Below are positions 43,597-52,751 of a stretch of DNA of 64,000 nt, one piece after another. The notes under the pieces are model-generated. The model made no database searches, had not been told where the DNA came from, and saw only the letters and a program-made list of their open reading frames with translations. The stretch is taken from assembly GCF_001713375.1 (NCBI RefSeq), contig NZ_CP016449.1, positions 2,852,001 through 2,916,000 of the forward strand. Reading direction: 5' to 3'. The position numbers and the translations under genes were made by a program. The DNA comes from Hydrogenophaga sp. RAC07 (GTDB lineage: Bacteria; Pseudomonadota; Gammaproteobacteria; Burkholderiales; Burkholderiaceae_C). The stretch's first letter is position 1; each line of letters begins with the position of its first letter.

Positions 43597-45651
43597 ATGT
43601 CCACCGAAGCCACTGTTTTCTTTCCGACGCTACTCTCCGTCCTGAAGGTAGGCGCGCACACCCTTCGCAACCGAACGCTGATGGGATCGATGCACACACG
43701 TCTGGAGTCGCTGGACCGGTCGATCGACCGGCTGTCCCTGTTCTATGCCGAGCGCGCACGCGGCGGCGCGGGCCTGATTGTCACGGGCGGCTATGCCCCC
43801 TGCCAGGATGGCCTGCTGGATGAAACGGGTCCCCTGCTTATCACGACGGCACAAGCCGATGTGCTCAGACCGATCCCTCAGGCGGTGCACGCCGAGGGCG
43901 GCAAGATCATTCTGCAAATCCTGCACACAGGGCGCTACGCAAAAGTCGCCAGGCCAGTGGGCGCTTCTGACATCCCCTCCCCGATCAACTCCCGCGCGCC
44001 TCGCGCCTTGAGCACGGCCGAAGTCTGGCAAACGGTGGAAGACTATGTACGCTGTGCCGAACTGGCGCAACGCGCCGGCTTCGACGGCGTCGAGATCATG
44101 GGCTCGGAGGGCTACCTGCTCAACCAGTTCACCGTCACGCGCACGAACAACCGCAGCGACGAATTTGGCGGCAGCATGGAAAATCGTCATCGCCTGCCGG
44201 TGGAGATCGTGCGGCGCACGCGCGAACGCCTGGGGTCGCAGTTTCTGCTCATGTATCGGGTTTCGGCGCTCGATCTGGTCGAGGGCGGTGCCCCGGCTGA
44301 CGACATCATCCAGCTCGCCCAGGCGGTGCAGGCCGCAGGCGCTGACATCCTCAATACAGGCATCGGCTGGCACGAAGCGCGCATCCCGACCATTGCCTAC
44401 GTGGTGCCGCGCGCGGCGTGGCGCTTTGCGGCGGCCCGCATCAAACAAGCAGTGACGATTCCTGTCATCGTCTCCAACCGGATCAACACGCCCGATCTGG
44501 CCGAAGAAATCCTGGCCAGCGGTGACGCCGATATGGTGTCGATGGCGCGCCCCTTCCTGGCCGATGCCGACTTCGTACGCAAGGCGGCGCAGGGCCGCGC
44601 CGATGAGATCAACACCTGCATCGCCTGCAACCAAGCCTGTCTCGACTACATCTTCGCCGACCGCCCCGCCACCTGTCTGGTCAATCCACGCGCCGGGCGC
44701 GAGCTGGAGTTCTCGCTGATGCCGTCACGGGCCATGCAGCGCAAGGTGGCGGTGATCGGTGCCGGCGCGGCCGGACTGGCCTGCGCGCTGACTGCGGCGG
44801 AACGCGGTCATGCGGTCACCCTGTTCGAGGCTGGACCCGAGATTGGCGGCCAGTTAAACCTGGCCCGGGCCGTGCCGGGCAAGCAGGAGTTCAACGAACT
44901 GTTGCGCTATTTCAGGCAAGGCGTGGCTCGGCATGGCGTGACGCTCAGGCTCAACAGCCGGGCGGATGCCCCATCTCTAGCTGCCGGTCACTACGACCGC
45001 ATCGTGATAGCCACCGGCGTGCGCCCGCGCCTGCCGCAGCTCCTGGGCATGGCTCACCCGAAAGTGATGAGCTATGCCGATCTGCTGTCGGGTCGGGTGC
45101 AGGCAGGCCGCCGGGTCGCGGTGATCGGCGCCGGTGGCATCGGTTTCGATGTAGCCACCTTCCTGCTGCATGACGAGCATGAGGGTAATGCTGCCAACGC
45201 GCCTCAGGCGCTTGAGCAGTTTTACGCTGAATGGGGCGTCGATACCTCGCCCGCAGCTGCGGGTGGCCTCAAACCGGCACAGCCAATCAGCGCGCCACGC
45301 GAAGTCACCCTGTTGCAGAGAAAACCTGAAAAGCCTGGACGCAGTCTGGGTATGTCCACTGGCTGGGCACTCAAGGCCGAGCTGGCGCGGCGCGGCCTGC
45401 GCACGCTGCCAGGATGCGTCTATGAACACATCGATGACGCCGGGCTGCACCTGCGCGTCAACGGTGTACCGCAGACGCTGAACGTGGACACCATCGTGAT
45501 TTGCGCCGGCCAGGACAGCGAGAACGCGCTGGTCGCCGAATTGCGCGCGCTCGGCCTGGCGCCCGATGTCATCGGCGGCGCCGAGCTGGCCGCCGAACTC
45601 GACGCCTTGCGCGCCATTGACCAAGGCACACGCCTCGGTCTGGCGATTTGA
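43597..45651 (+). CDS. FadH-like NADH:flavin oxidoreductase/2,4-dienoyl-CoA reductase
   Basis: Flavo-iron-sulfur reductase of 684 residues. Domain order: old-yellow-enzyme-type FMN barrel (residues 1-350, with LHTGRYA and NQFTVTRTNNRSDEFGGS), a 4Fe-4S ligand set C-x2-C-x3-C-x11-C (CIACNQACLDY), then FAD/NAD(P) domains with GAGAAGLACA and GAGGIGFDVA. This is the layout of E. coli FadH, reducing 2,4-dienoyl-CoAs. It ends in IDQGTRLGLAI, like FadH proteins. It is the first gene of the plus-strand unit. It would deal with conjugated double bonds in an unsaturated terpenoid-like chain; other OYE reactions are possible. Confidence 0.92.
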   Translation: MSTEATVFFPTLLSVLKVGAHTLRNRTLMGSMHTRLESLDRSIDRLSLFYAERARGGAGLIVTGGYAPCQDGLLDETGPLLITTAQADVLRPIPQAVHAEGGKIILQILHTGRYAKVARPVGASDIPSPINSRAPRALSTAEVWQTVEDYVRCAELAQRAGFDGVEIMGSEGYLLNQFTVTRTNNRSDEFGGSMENRHRLPVEIVRRTRERLGSQFLLMYRVSALDLVEGGAPADDIIQLAQAVQAAGADILNTGIGWHEARIPTIAYVVPRAAWRFAAARIKQAVTIPVIVSNRINTPDLAEEILASGDADMVSMARPFLADADFVRKAAQGRADEINTCIACNQACLDYIFADRPATCLVNPRAGRELEFSLMPSRAMQRKVAVIGAGAAGLACALTAAERGHAVTLFEAGPEIGGQLNLARAVPGKQEFNELLRYFRQGVARHGVTLRLNSRADAPSLAAGHYDRIVIATGVRPRLPQLLGMAHPKVMSYADLLSGRVQAGRRVAVIGAGGIGFDVATFLLHDEHEGNAANAPQALEQFYAEWGVDTSPAAAGGLKPAQPISAPREVTLLQRKPEKPGRSLGMSTGWALKAELARRGLRTLPGCVYEHIDDAGLHLRVNGVPQTLNVDTIVICAGQDSENALVAELRALGLAPDVIGGAELAAELDALRAIDQGTRLGLAI

Positions 45652-45669
45652 GTCCACTGGAACACCACC

Positions 45670-46836
45670 ATGGATTTCGCCCACAACCAGGAACATGAAG
45701 CGATACGCGAAGCAATCGGCAAAATCTGCGCTCGCTTTGACGACAGCTACTGGCTCGAACGGGACCGGCTGGGCGGCTTTCCGCATGAGCTGCACCGCGC
45801 TCTAGCCGACGGCGGCTGGCTCGGCGTTTGTCTGCCACAGGAATATGGCGGCGTCGGACTGGGCATCAGTGAAGCGACCGTGATGATGCAGACCATCTCA
45901 CAGTCGGGTGCGGGGCTGTCTGGCGCATCGGCGGTGCACATGAACATTTTCGGCTTGCAGCCCGTGGCGGTGTTTGGCAACGAGGAGCAGAAACGCCGCA
46001 TGCTGCCTCCGCTGATCCAGGGCAAGGAGAAGGCCTGCTTCGCCGTCACCGAGCCCAACACCGGCCTGAACACCACCCGTCTGAAAACCCGCGCCGAACG
46101 GGCAGGCGACCACTATGTGCTGTCTGGCCAGAAGGTCTGGATATCGACCGCCCAGGTGGCAGAGAAGATGCTCATTCTGGCGCGCACCACTCCGATCGAG
46201 GACTGCAAGAAACCGACCTTCGGCCTGAGCCTGTTCTACACCGACCTCGACCGCAGTTTTGTCGAGGTGCGCGAAATCGAAAAGATGGGACGCAAATCGG
46301 TCGACTCGAACGAACTCTTCATCGACGGCTTGCGCGTGCCGGTAGGAGACCGCATCGGCGAAGAAGGCCGCGGCTTTGAGTACATCCTGCATGGCATGAA
46401 CCCGGAGCGGGTGCTGATCGCGGGCGAGGCCGTCGGCCTGGGTCGGGCGGCGCTGCAGGTAGCCGTCAAGTACGCCCGCGAGCGCGTGGTCTTTGACCGG
46501 CCCATCGGGCAGAACCAGTCTATCCAGCATCCGCTGGCGCAATCATGGATGGAGCTTGAGGCCGCTGAAATGATGGCGATGCGCGCGGCCTGGAAATACG
46601 ACAACAGCCTGCCCTGCGGCGCCGACGCAAATGCTGCCAAGTACATGGCGGCCGAGGCTGGTTTCAACGCCTGCCAGCGCGCCATGGCCACGCTGGGCGG
46701 CTATGGCTATGCCAAGGAATACCACGTCGAGCGTTATCTGCGCGAAATGATGATTCCGCGCATCGCGCCGATCAGCCCGCAACTCATCCTGTGCTTCATC
46801 GCTGAGAAGGTGCTGGGCCTGCCTAAATCCTATTGA
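45670..46836 (+). CDS. Acyl-CoA dehydrogenase
   Basis: Acyl-CoA dehydrogenase of 388 residues. VTEPNTGLN and SGQKVWISTA mark the FAD region; the base is probably Glu246 in MNPERVL. The C-terminus FIAEKVLGLPKSY is shared with the dehydrogenase at 53623-54789, whose ends read YIAEHVMGLPRSY, so these two are paralogs in one operon. It follows the FadH-like gene by 18 bases. Its ribosome site is weak. Confidence 0.92.
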   Translation: MDFAHNQEHEAIREAIGKICARFDDSYWLERDRLGGFPHELHRALADGGWLGVCLPQEYGGVGLGISEATVMMQTISQSGAGLSGASAVHMNIFGLQPVAVFGNEEQKRRMLPPLIQGKEKACFAVTEPNTGLNTTRLKTRAERAGDHYVLSGQKVWISTAQVAEKMLILARTTPIEDCKKPTFGLSLFYTDLDRSFVEVREIEKMGRKSVDSNELFIDGLRVPVGDRIGEEGRGFEYILHGMNPERVLIAGEAVGLGRAALQVAVKYARERVVFDRPIGQNQSIQHPLAQSWMELEAAEMMAMRAAWKYDNSLPCGADANAAKYMAAEAGFNACQRAMATLGGYGYAKEYHVERYLREMMIPRIAPISPQLILCFIAEKVLGLPKSY

Positions 46837-46917
46837 CATTCACGAGCTCGCGACCGATTTTCTTCCCGCTGAGGCCAGCAATACCCAATTTTTACCCAGG
46901 CCAGCACCCACCCCATC

Positions 46918-48084
46918 ATGACTACCACCCACGACAGCGAACGCGCTGAACAACTGACCATGCTGCGCGAAAGCGCGCTAAGTTTCGTCACCAAAGAATC
47001 ACCACTCAACCGTGCCCGCGCCCTGCGCCAACAGGTGCCGGGCTACGACCGCCGCTTCTGGAGCGCCCTGGCCGAGCAGGGCTGGACCGGGCTGCTGGTG
47101 CCCGAACAATTGGGCGGCTACGCCCAGGGTTTCGCTGAGATGGCCGAGGTGGCGGCCGCCCTGGCTTCTCAGGTCGCGCCCGAACCGGTGGTGCCGGTGC
47201 TGGTGTTTGCCGGCCGGCTGCTGTCCCATGTGGGTGCCACCGAGCTATCGATGCGTCTCTTGACCGAACTCGCCGAGGGTCGCACGCTACCCGCCGTGGC
47301 CTGGCAGGAAGATGTAACCGGCGCGAAAGACCAGCCCGGTCTGGCCGCGACCCGGCTGGAGCGCCAGGGCGACTCCCTGCTGATACATGGCTACAAGCGC
47401 CATGTACGCCCCGGTGCCGGGGCCGACGGCTACATCGTCAGCGCCACCAACCCACAAGGTCTGGTCCTGGTGTGGGTGCCGGCAGATGCATCCGGCCTTA
47501 CCCTGTCGAGCCAGCCGCTGGCCGACGGCAGCTATGCAGCACAGCTCAACTTGAACAGCGTTCGCCTGCCCGCCAGCCACCTGCTGGCCGAAGGGGCCGC
47601 CGCCGCGGCCGCGCTGACCCGCGCCTACGACGAAACCCTGGTACTGGCCAGCGTTGAACTGCTGGCCCTTGTGCGCAGCATGCTGACCATGACACAAGAC
47701 TACCTGCGAACGCGGATCCAGTTCGGCAAGCCGATAGGCAGCTTCCAGTCACTGCAGCACCGCACTGTGGACCTGTTGATTCAGCAGGAACTGACTGCCA
47801 GCGTGGTGACGCAGGCTCTGGCCCTGCTAGATGACCCGGCCGCCGACGCCAGCGCGCGCTCTGCCCTGGCAAGCCGCGTCAAGTCGCGCGCGTCGGATGC
47901 GGGGCTGCAGGTGGCGCGGGAGGCGGTGCAACTGCACGGCGCCATCGGCGTCACCGACGAATACGACCTGGGCCTGTATCTGCAGCGTGCTCTGGTGTTG
48001 GCCGCCTGGCTGGGCAATGGCAACCAGCAGCGCCGCCGCTACGCCAACCTCACCCAAAACGCCACCGCGCAGGAGCACGCATGA
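46918..48084 (+). CDS. Acyl-CoA dehydrogenase, small/beta-type subunit without catalytic Glu
   Basis: Acyl-CoA dehydrogenase-fold protein of 388 residues, degenerate in the active site. The linker region reads AYDETLVLAS and the C-terminal region AWLGNGNQQRR, so neither usual Glu position is filled. In the middle domain the T/S-E-P motif is replaced by VAWQEDV. It overlaps the next dehydrogenase gene by four bases (ATGA). This matches heteromeric alpha2beta2 dehydrogenases of steroid side-chain degradation (ChsE1-ChsE2 type), in which one subunit lacks the base. No good ribosome site is seen before 46918. Confidence 0.88.
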   Translation: MTTTHDSERAEQLTMLRESALSFVTKESPLNRARALRQQVPGYDRRFWSALAEQGWTGLLVPEQLGGYAQGFAEMAEVAAALASQVAPEPVVPVLVFAGRLLSHVGATELSMRLLTELAEGRTLPAVAWQEDVTGAKDQPGLAATRLERQGDSLLIHGYKRHVRPGAGADGYIVSATNPQGLVLVWVPADASGLTLSSQPLADGSYAAQLNLNSVRLPASHLLAEGAAAAAALTRAYDETLVLASVELLALVRSMLTMTQDYLRTRIQFGKPIGSFQSLQHRTVDLLIQQELTASVVTQALALLDDPAADASARSALASRVKSRASDAGLQVAREAVQLHGAIGVTDEYDLGLYLQRALVLAAWLGNGNQQRRRYANLTQNATAQEHA

Positions 48085-49250
48085 ACACCACCGCCTCCAG
48101 GGCCACCGACTGGAATGCACTCGACAACGCCAGCTTCCGCGCCGCCCTGCGCGAATTTTTTGAAAAACATTTCCCCAGCGAATGGCGCTACCCGCAACGG
48201 CGCCTGCGCTGGTCCGAAATCGGCCCTTGGTACCTGAAGCTGTCGGAAAGAGGCTGGGTCGCGCCGAGCTGGCCCACGCAGTACGGCGGCATGGGCCTGA
48301 GCCCCGAGAAACTCATCATCTTCATCGAAGAGCAGGAGCGCTGGGGCGTGGCGCGCGCGCCCGACATGGGCATCACCATGGTCGGCCCGCTGCTGATCAA
48401 CCACGGCAACCAGACCCAGCGCGCCTACTACCTGCCCAAAATCATTGCCGGCGAGCACATCTGGTGCCAGGGTTACTCGGAACCCAATTCGGGCTCCGAC
48501 CTGGCCAGCCTGCGCACCGAAGCGGTGGTCGACGGCGACGACTTCATCGTCAACGGGCAAAAGACCTGGACCACGCTGGCGCAGGACGCCACCCACATCT
48601 TCCTGCTGGTGCGCACCGACAAAACGGCCAAGAAGCAGGAAGGCATCAGTTTCCTGCTGGCCGACATGAAAACGCCGGGCATCACGGTGCGCCCCATCCG
48701 CAACATCGCGGGCAGCGAAGACTTCTGCGAGGTCTTCCTGGAAAACGTGCGCGTGCCGCGCAGCAACATCGTGGGCGAGCTCAACAAGGGCTGGACCATC
48801 GCCAAGGCGCTGCTCGGCTTCGAACGCATCTTCCTGGGCAGCCCCAAACAAAGCCAGTACGCGCTGGCGCGCGTGCAGGAAGCCGCGCAGCGGCTCGGCC
48901 TGTTCGAAGACACCGGCTTCGTGGACCGCTACACCAAGCTGGCGCTGGACGTGGCCGACCTGGGCGCGCTCTATGGCCGCTTCATCGAGCAGGTCAAACG
49001 TGGCGAAACCCTGGGCCCCGATGTCTCCATGCTCAAGCTGTTCGGCACCGAAACCTATTCGCGCCTGGCCGACCTGCTGGTCGATGTCATGGGATCGAGT
49101 GGTGGCACGCCCGGATCCACCGCCCTGCCCGGTGGCAAAACCGATGCGTTGACCAGCTTCTACAACGCGCGCCCAGCCACCATCTACGGCGGCAGCAACG
49201 AGGTGCAACGCAACATCCTGGCTGCCAGCGTGCTGAAGCTGCCGTCATGA
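48081..49250 (+). CDS. Acyl-CoA dehydrogenase, catalytic/alpha-type subunit
   Basis: Acyl-CoA dehydrogenase of 389 residues. YSEPNSGSD near 133 and NGQKTWTTLA near 157 are canonical; the base is Glu248 in LLGFERIF, and the C-terminal segment is IYGGSNEVQRNILA. Together with the overlapping upstream gene it should form a heteromeric enzyme. Its stop overlaps the start of the DUF35 gene, and the thiolase-like gene follows, which repeats the order of side-chain cleavage operons. It probably dehydrogenates an alpha-branched or bulky ring-attached propanoyl-CoA. Confidence 0.92.
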   Translation: MNTTASRATDWNALDNASFRAALREFFEKHFPSEWRYPQRRLRWSEIGPWYLKLSERGWVAPSWPTQYGGMGLSPEKLIIFIEEQERWGVARAPDMGITMVGPLLINHGNQTQRAYYLPKIIAGEHIWCQGYSEPNSGSDLASLRTEAVVDGDDFIVNGQKTWTTLAQDATHIFLLVRTDKTAKKQEGISFLLADMKTPGITVRPIRNIAGSEDFCEVFLENVRVPRSNIVGELNKGWTIAKALLGFERIFLGSPKQSQYALARVQEAAQRLGLFEDTGFVDRYTKLALDVADLGALYGRFIEQVKRGETLGPDVSMLKLFGTETYSRLADLLVDVMGSSGGTPGSTALPGGKTDALTSFYNARPATIYGGSNEVQRNILAASVLKLPS

Positions 49251-49654
49251 GCGCATCGGGCTATCCGGCATTTGACGGCCCCGGCCCGGATGCTCAGTTC
49301 GTGCAGGCGCTGGCGCAAGGCCGCTTTCAGATCCAGCACTGCATGGCCTGCGGCCAGCATGTGTTTTATCCGCGCGCGCTGTGCACCCATTGCGGCTCGG
49401 CCCAGCTCGACTGGATTGAACCCAGCGGGGTCGGCTGCGTCTATTCCAGCACCACGGTGCGCCGCAAGCCGCAAGCCGGTGGCGACTACAACGTGGCGCT
49501 GGTGGACCTGGCCGAAGGGCCGCGGCTGATGTCGCGCATCGATGGCATTGCGCCTGACCAGGTGCGCATCGGCATGCGCGTGCAGGCGCGCGTGATCGAC
49601 GATCCGGCCAAGGGCAAGTTGCTGGTCTTCTTCCCCGCGGGCGCCACACCATGA
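49247..49654 (+). CDS. DUF35 OB-fold/zinc-ribbon protein
   Basis: Partner protein of 135 residues. Zinc ribbon Cys32, Cys35, Cys46 and Cys49 (CMACG and CTHCG), followed by an OB-fold. The ATG at 49247 overlaps the dehydrogenase stop. It is about as long as the other DUF35 protein in the window and shares its layout. It should form a complex with the thiolase-like protein 61 bases downstream. Without it such enzymes are usually unstable or inactive. Confidence 0.9.
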   Translation: MSASGYPAFDGPGPDAQFVQALAQGRFQIQHCMACGQHVFYPRALCTHCGSAQLDWIEPSGVGCVYSSTTVRRKPQAGGDYNVALVDLAEGPRLMSRIDGIAPDQVRIGMRVQARVIDDPAKGKLLVFFPAGATP

Positions 49655-49715
49655 GCGCCGCGTCGGGCCGTTCCCAAGCAAGCTCGCACCGCAGTGCGCA
49701 GCACGAAGGTCCTCC

Positions 49716-50873
49716 ATGAGCACCACATCTCCCCTGCGCGGCGCGGCCGCCATCGTGGGTGCCAGCCTGGGCGGCGTGCCCATGACCCCCGGTCGCAGCG
49801 CGCTCGAAATTCTGGGCGAAGCGGTGCACGGCGCGCTGGCCGATGCCGGCTTGAAGCTGTCCGATGTCGATGGCCTGTTCACCGGCTCGTCCTACCACTT
49901 CCTCGCCGGTTTGTCGGTGGCCGAATATCTGGGCATCCATCCCAAGTTTTGCGAATCCACCATGGTCGGCGGCTCGTCTTATGTGGGCCACCTTCTCACC
50001 GCTGCCATGGCGTTGCACACCGGCCAGTGCGAGGTAGCGCTGATCTGCTACGGCAGCAACCAGGGCTCGGGCTTTGGCAAGCTCAAGTCGATGGCCGAAA
50101 CGCCCTTGTACGAAGCGCCCTACGAGCCGCGCTACCCGATCTCCAGCTACGCCCTGGCCGCAGCGCGCCACATGCACCAGTACGGCACCACGCGCGAGGA
50201 CCTGGCGCACATCGCGGTGGCGGCGCGCCAGTGGGCGCAACTCAATCCGCTGGCCTACGCGCGCGATCCGCTCAGCATCGAACAGGTGCTGGCTTCGCGC
50301 CTGGTGAGCGATCCGCTGTCGGTGCTCGATTGCTGCCTGGTCACCGACGGCGGCGGCGCCCTGGTGCTGGTGCGCAGCGAGCGGGCGAAAGACTTTCCCA
50401 AACCACCGGTCTATGTGCTGGGCGCGGCCGCCGCCACCTGGCACCGCCAGATCGGCTCCATGCCCGACCTGACGGTCACCGCCGCCGCCGAGTCGGGGCC
50501 GCGCGCCTTCGCCATGGCCGGACTGGCACCGAAGGACGTGGACGTGCTGGAGTTGTACGACGCCTTCACCATCAACACGCTGCTGTTCCTCGAAGACCTG
50601 GGCTTTTGCGCCAAGGGCGAAGGCGGCGCTTTCGTGCGCAACGGGCGCATCGCGCCGGGCGGCGCATTGCCGGTCAACACCAATGGTGGCGGCCTGTCGT
50701 GTTGTCACCCGGGCATGTACGGCATGTTCCTGCTAATCGAAGCGGTGCAGCAACTGCGCGCCGAGGCCGGCGCGCGCCAGGTGCCAAATGCGCAGATCGC
50801 CCTGTGCCACGGCAACGGCGGCGTTCTCTCAAGCCAGGTGACGGCCCTGCTGGGCACGGCCGCCACCGTCTGA
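49716..50873 (+). CDS. Thiolase-like protein lacking the catalytic cysteine
   Basis: SCP-x/Ltp2-type thiolase-fold protein of 385 residues. The position of the nucleophilic Cys reads ESTMVGGSSYVGH (about 80-92), so the Cys is absent, as in the paralog at 21858-23027. The C-terminal NTNGGGLSCCHPG retains the conserved His. A retro-aldol cleavage of a beta-hydroxyacyl-CoA is the likely reaction, needing the DUF35 partner. The next two genes are a hydroxyacyl-CoA dehydrogenase-like SDR and a MaoC hydratase. Confidence 0.88.
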   Translation: MSTTSPLRGAAAIVGASLGGVPMTPGRSALEILGEAVHGALADAGLKLSDVDGLFTGSSYHFLAGLSVAEYLGIHPKFCESTMVGGSSYVGHLLTAAMALHTGQCEVALICYGSNQGSGFGKLKSMAETPLYEAPYEPRYPISSYALAAARHMHQYGTTREDLAHIAVAARQWAQLNPLAYARDPLSIEQVLASRLVSDPLSVLDCCLVTDGGGALVLVRSERAKDFPKPPVYVLGAAAATWHRQIGSMPDLTVTAAAESGPRAFAMAGLAPKDVDVLELYDAFTINTLLFLEDLGFCAKGEGGAFVRNGRIAPGGALPVNTNGGGLSCCHPGMYGMFLLIEAVQQLRAEAGARQVPNAQIALCHGNGGVLSSQVTALLGTAATV

Positions 50874-50904
50874 TTTTTTTACATCAACAACCAGGAGTCA
50901 TTTC

Positions 50905-51825
50905 ATGAACAAAGGCATCATGCTGCAAGACAAAGTCGCCGTGGTCACCGGCGCGGGCCGGGGCATCGGCCGCGACATCGCACTGATGATGGCGGCGCAA
51001 GGCGCCAAGGTGGTGGTCAACGACATCGGCGCCTCGGTCGGCGGCGAAGGCAATGACGCCAGCCACGGCCAGCAGGTGGTCAACGAGATCAAGGCCGCTG
51101 GCGGCCAGGCCATTCTCAGCACCGACAGCGTCTCGACCTGGCCCACGGCCAACCGCATCATCGAATGCGCGGCCGACACCTTCGGGCGCATCGACATCGT
51201 CGTCAACAACGCCGGCATCCTGCGCGACCGCTTGTTCTTCAACATGTCGCCCGAGGAGTGGAGCGCCGTCATCGACGTGCACCTCAACGGCAGCTTCTTC
51301 ACCTCGCGCGCCGCCGCGCCACATTTCAAGACGCAGAAGTCGGGCGCCTATGTGCACATGACTTCCACGTCCGGCCTGATCGGCAATCTGGGCCAGGCCA
51401 ACTACGCCGCTGCCAAGCTGGGCATCGTGGCCATGTCGCGCCACATCGCCGGCGACATGCAACGCTACAACGTGCGTTCCAACTGCATCTCGCCGTTCGC
51501 CTGGAGCCGCATGATCGGCGCCATCCCCACCGACACACCCGAGCAACAGGCACGCGTGGAAAAACTGAAAAAACTCGGTACCGAGCAGATTGCGCCCATG
51601 GCCACCTTCCTGGCCAGCGATGCTGCAGCCGACGTCACGGCCCAGATCTTCGCCGTGCGCGGCAACGAGATTTTCCTCATGAGCCAGTCGCGCCCGATCC
51701 GCGGCATGCACACCGCCGAGGGCTGGACACCCGAGACCATCGCCGAGCGCGTGTTGCCCGCCATGAAGCAGAACTTCTATCCGCTGGAGAGCTCGAACAT
51801 CGTGTTCTCCTGGGATCCCGTCTGA
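50905..51825 (+). CDS. SDR 3-hydroxyacyl-CoA dehydrogenase, MFE2/HSD17B4-like
   Basis: SDR of 306 residues, longer than classical members because of a C-terminal extension as in the dehydrogenase half of MFE2. TGAGRGIG is at 15-22, NNAG near 101, catalytic Ser in MTSTSG and Tyr167 with Lys171 (YAAAK). A ribosome site (CAGGAG) precedes the ATG. The next gene encodes a hydratase 2 protein, so the pair matches the two catalytic halves of peroxisomal multifunctional enzyme 2. It should oxidise a 3-hydroxyacyl-CoA. Confidence 0.92.
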   Translation: MNKGIMLQDKVAVVTGAGRGIGRDIALMMAAQGAKVVVNDIGASVGGEGNDASHGQQVVNEIKAAGGQAILSTDSVSTWPTANRIIECAADTFGRIDIVVNNAGILRDRLFFNMSPEEWSAVIDVHLNGSFFTSRAAAPHFKTQKSGAYVHMTSTSGLIGNLGQANYAAAKLGIVAMSRHIAGDMQRYNVRSNCISPFAWSRMIGAIPTDTPEQQARVEKLKKLGTEQIAPMATFLASDAAADVTAQIFAVRGNEIFLMSQSRPIRGMHTAEGWTPETIAERVLPAMKQNFYPLESSNIVFSWDPV

Positions 51826-51836
51826 CGTCATCTGCC

Positions 51837-52694
51837 ATGGCGATCAACTACGAGAAACTGATGGCATGGCCGTTCGAGGACGTTCGCCATCGCTACACCC
51901 AGCGCGACACCATGCTCTACGCATTGGGCGTGGGCCTGGGCACCGACCCGACCAACGAGACCGAGCTGCGCTTTGTCTATGAAAAGAACCTGCTGGCGCT
52001 GCCCACTCTGCCGGTGGTGCTGGGCTATCCCGGCATGTGGCTCAAGGACCCGGCCACCGGCGTTGACTGGGTGCGGCTGGTGCATGGCGAACAGGGCTTG
52101 CGCCTGCACCGGCCGGTGCCGCCCGAGGGTGAAGTGATCGGGCGCACGCGGGTGAGCCAGATCATCGACAAGGGGCCGGACAAGGGGGCTCTGATCTACA
52201 CCGAGCGCACGGTGACGGACGCCACCAGCGGCGAACTGCTGGCCACGCTGACCTCGACCACCTTCTGCCGCGCCGACGGTGGCTTTGGCGGCCCGGCCGG
52301 GCCGGTCAAAACCGTGCATGAGCTGCCCACGCGCGCGCCTGATCACAGCGACGATTTCGCCACCCAGCCGCGTGCCGCGCTGATCTACCGCCTCTCGGGC
52401 GACTACAACCCGCTGCACGCCGAACCCGCGGTGGCAAGCGCCGCTGGTTTCAAGCAGCCCATCCTGCACGGCCTGGCCACCTACGGCATCGCCGGCTGGG
52501 CACTCACCCAGCGCGTCTGCGGCGGCGACCCGAGCGCCCTGCAGTCGCTGGATGTGCGTTTTTCGTCACCCGTTTACCCCGGCGAAACGATACGCACCGA
52601 GCTCTGGGTGGATGGCAAGGTCGTTTCCTTTCGCGCCCGCGCCGTCGAACGCGACATCGTCGTGCTGAACAACGGACGCGCCGAGCTGCGCTGA
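51837..52694 (+). CDS. MaoC-family enoyl-CoA hydratase 2
   Basis: Double-hotdog protein of 285 residues. The hydratase 2 motif is YRLSGDYNPLHAEP near 182-195, followed by QPILHGLATYG, giving the Asp and His of the active site. The N-terminal half lacks this motif, as in MFE2 hydratase domains. The ATG at 51837 is 11 bases after the SDR stop. It should hydrate a 2-enoyl-CoA to a (3R)-hydroxyacyl-CoA for the SDR. Confidence 0.92.
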   Translation: MAINYEKLMAWPFEDVRHRYTQRDTMLYALGVGLGTDPTNETELRFVYEKNLLALPTLPVVLGYPGMWLKDPATGVDWVRLVHGEQGLRLHRPVPPEGEVIGRTRVSQIIDKGPDKGALIYTERTVTDATSGELLATLTSTTFCRADGGFGGPAGPVKTVHELPTRAPDHSDDFATQPRAALIYRLSGDYNPLHAEPAVASAAGFKQPILHGLATYGIAGWALTQRVCGGDPSALQSLDVRFSSPVYPGETIRTELWVDGKVVSFRARAVERDIVVLNNGRAELR

Positions 52695-52751
52695 CCGTCC
52701 TTTGCCTTTCATTTTCGTTTTCGTTTTCAATTTTTTTCAAGGAGCCTCAAC

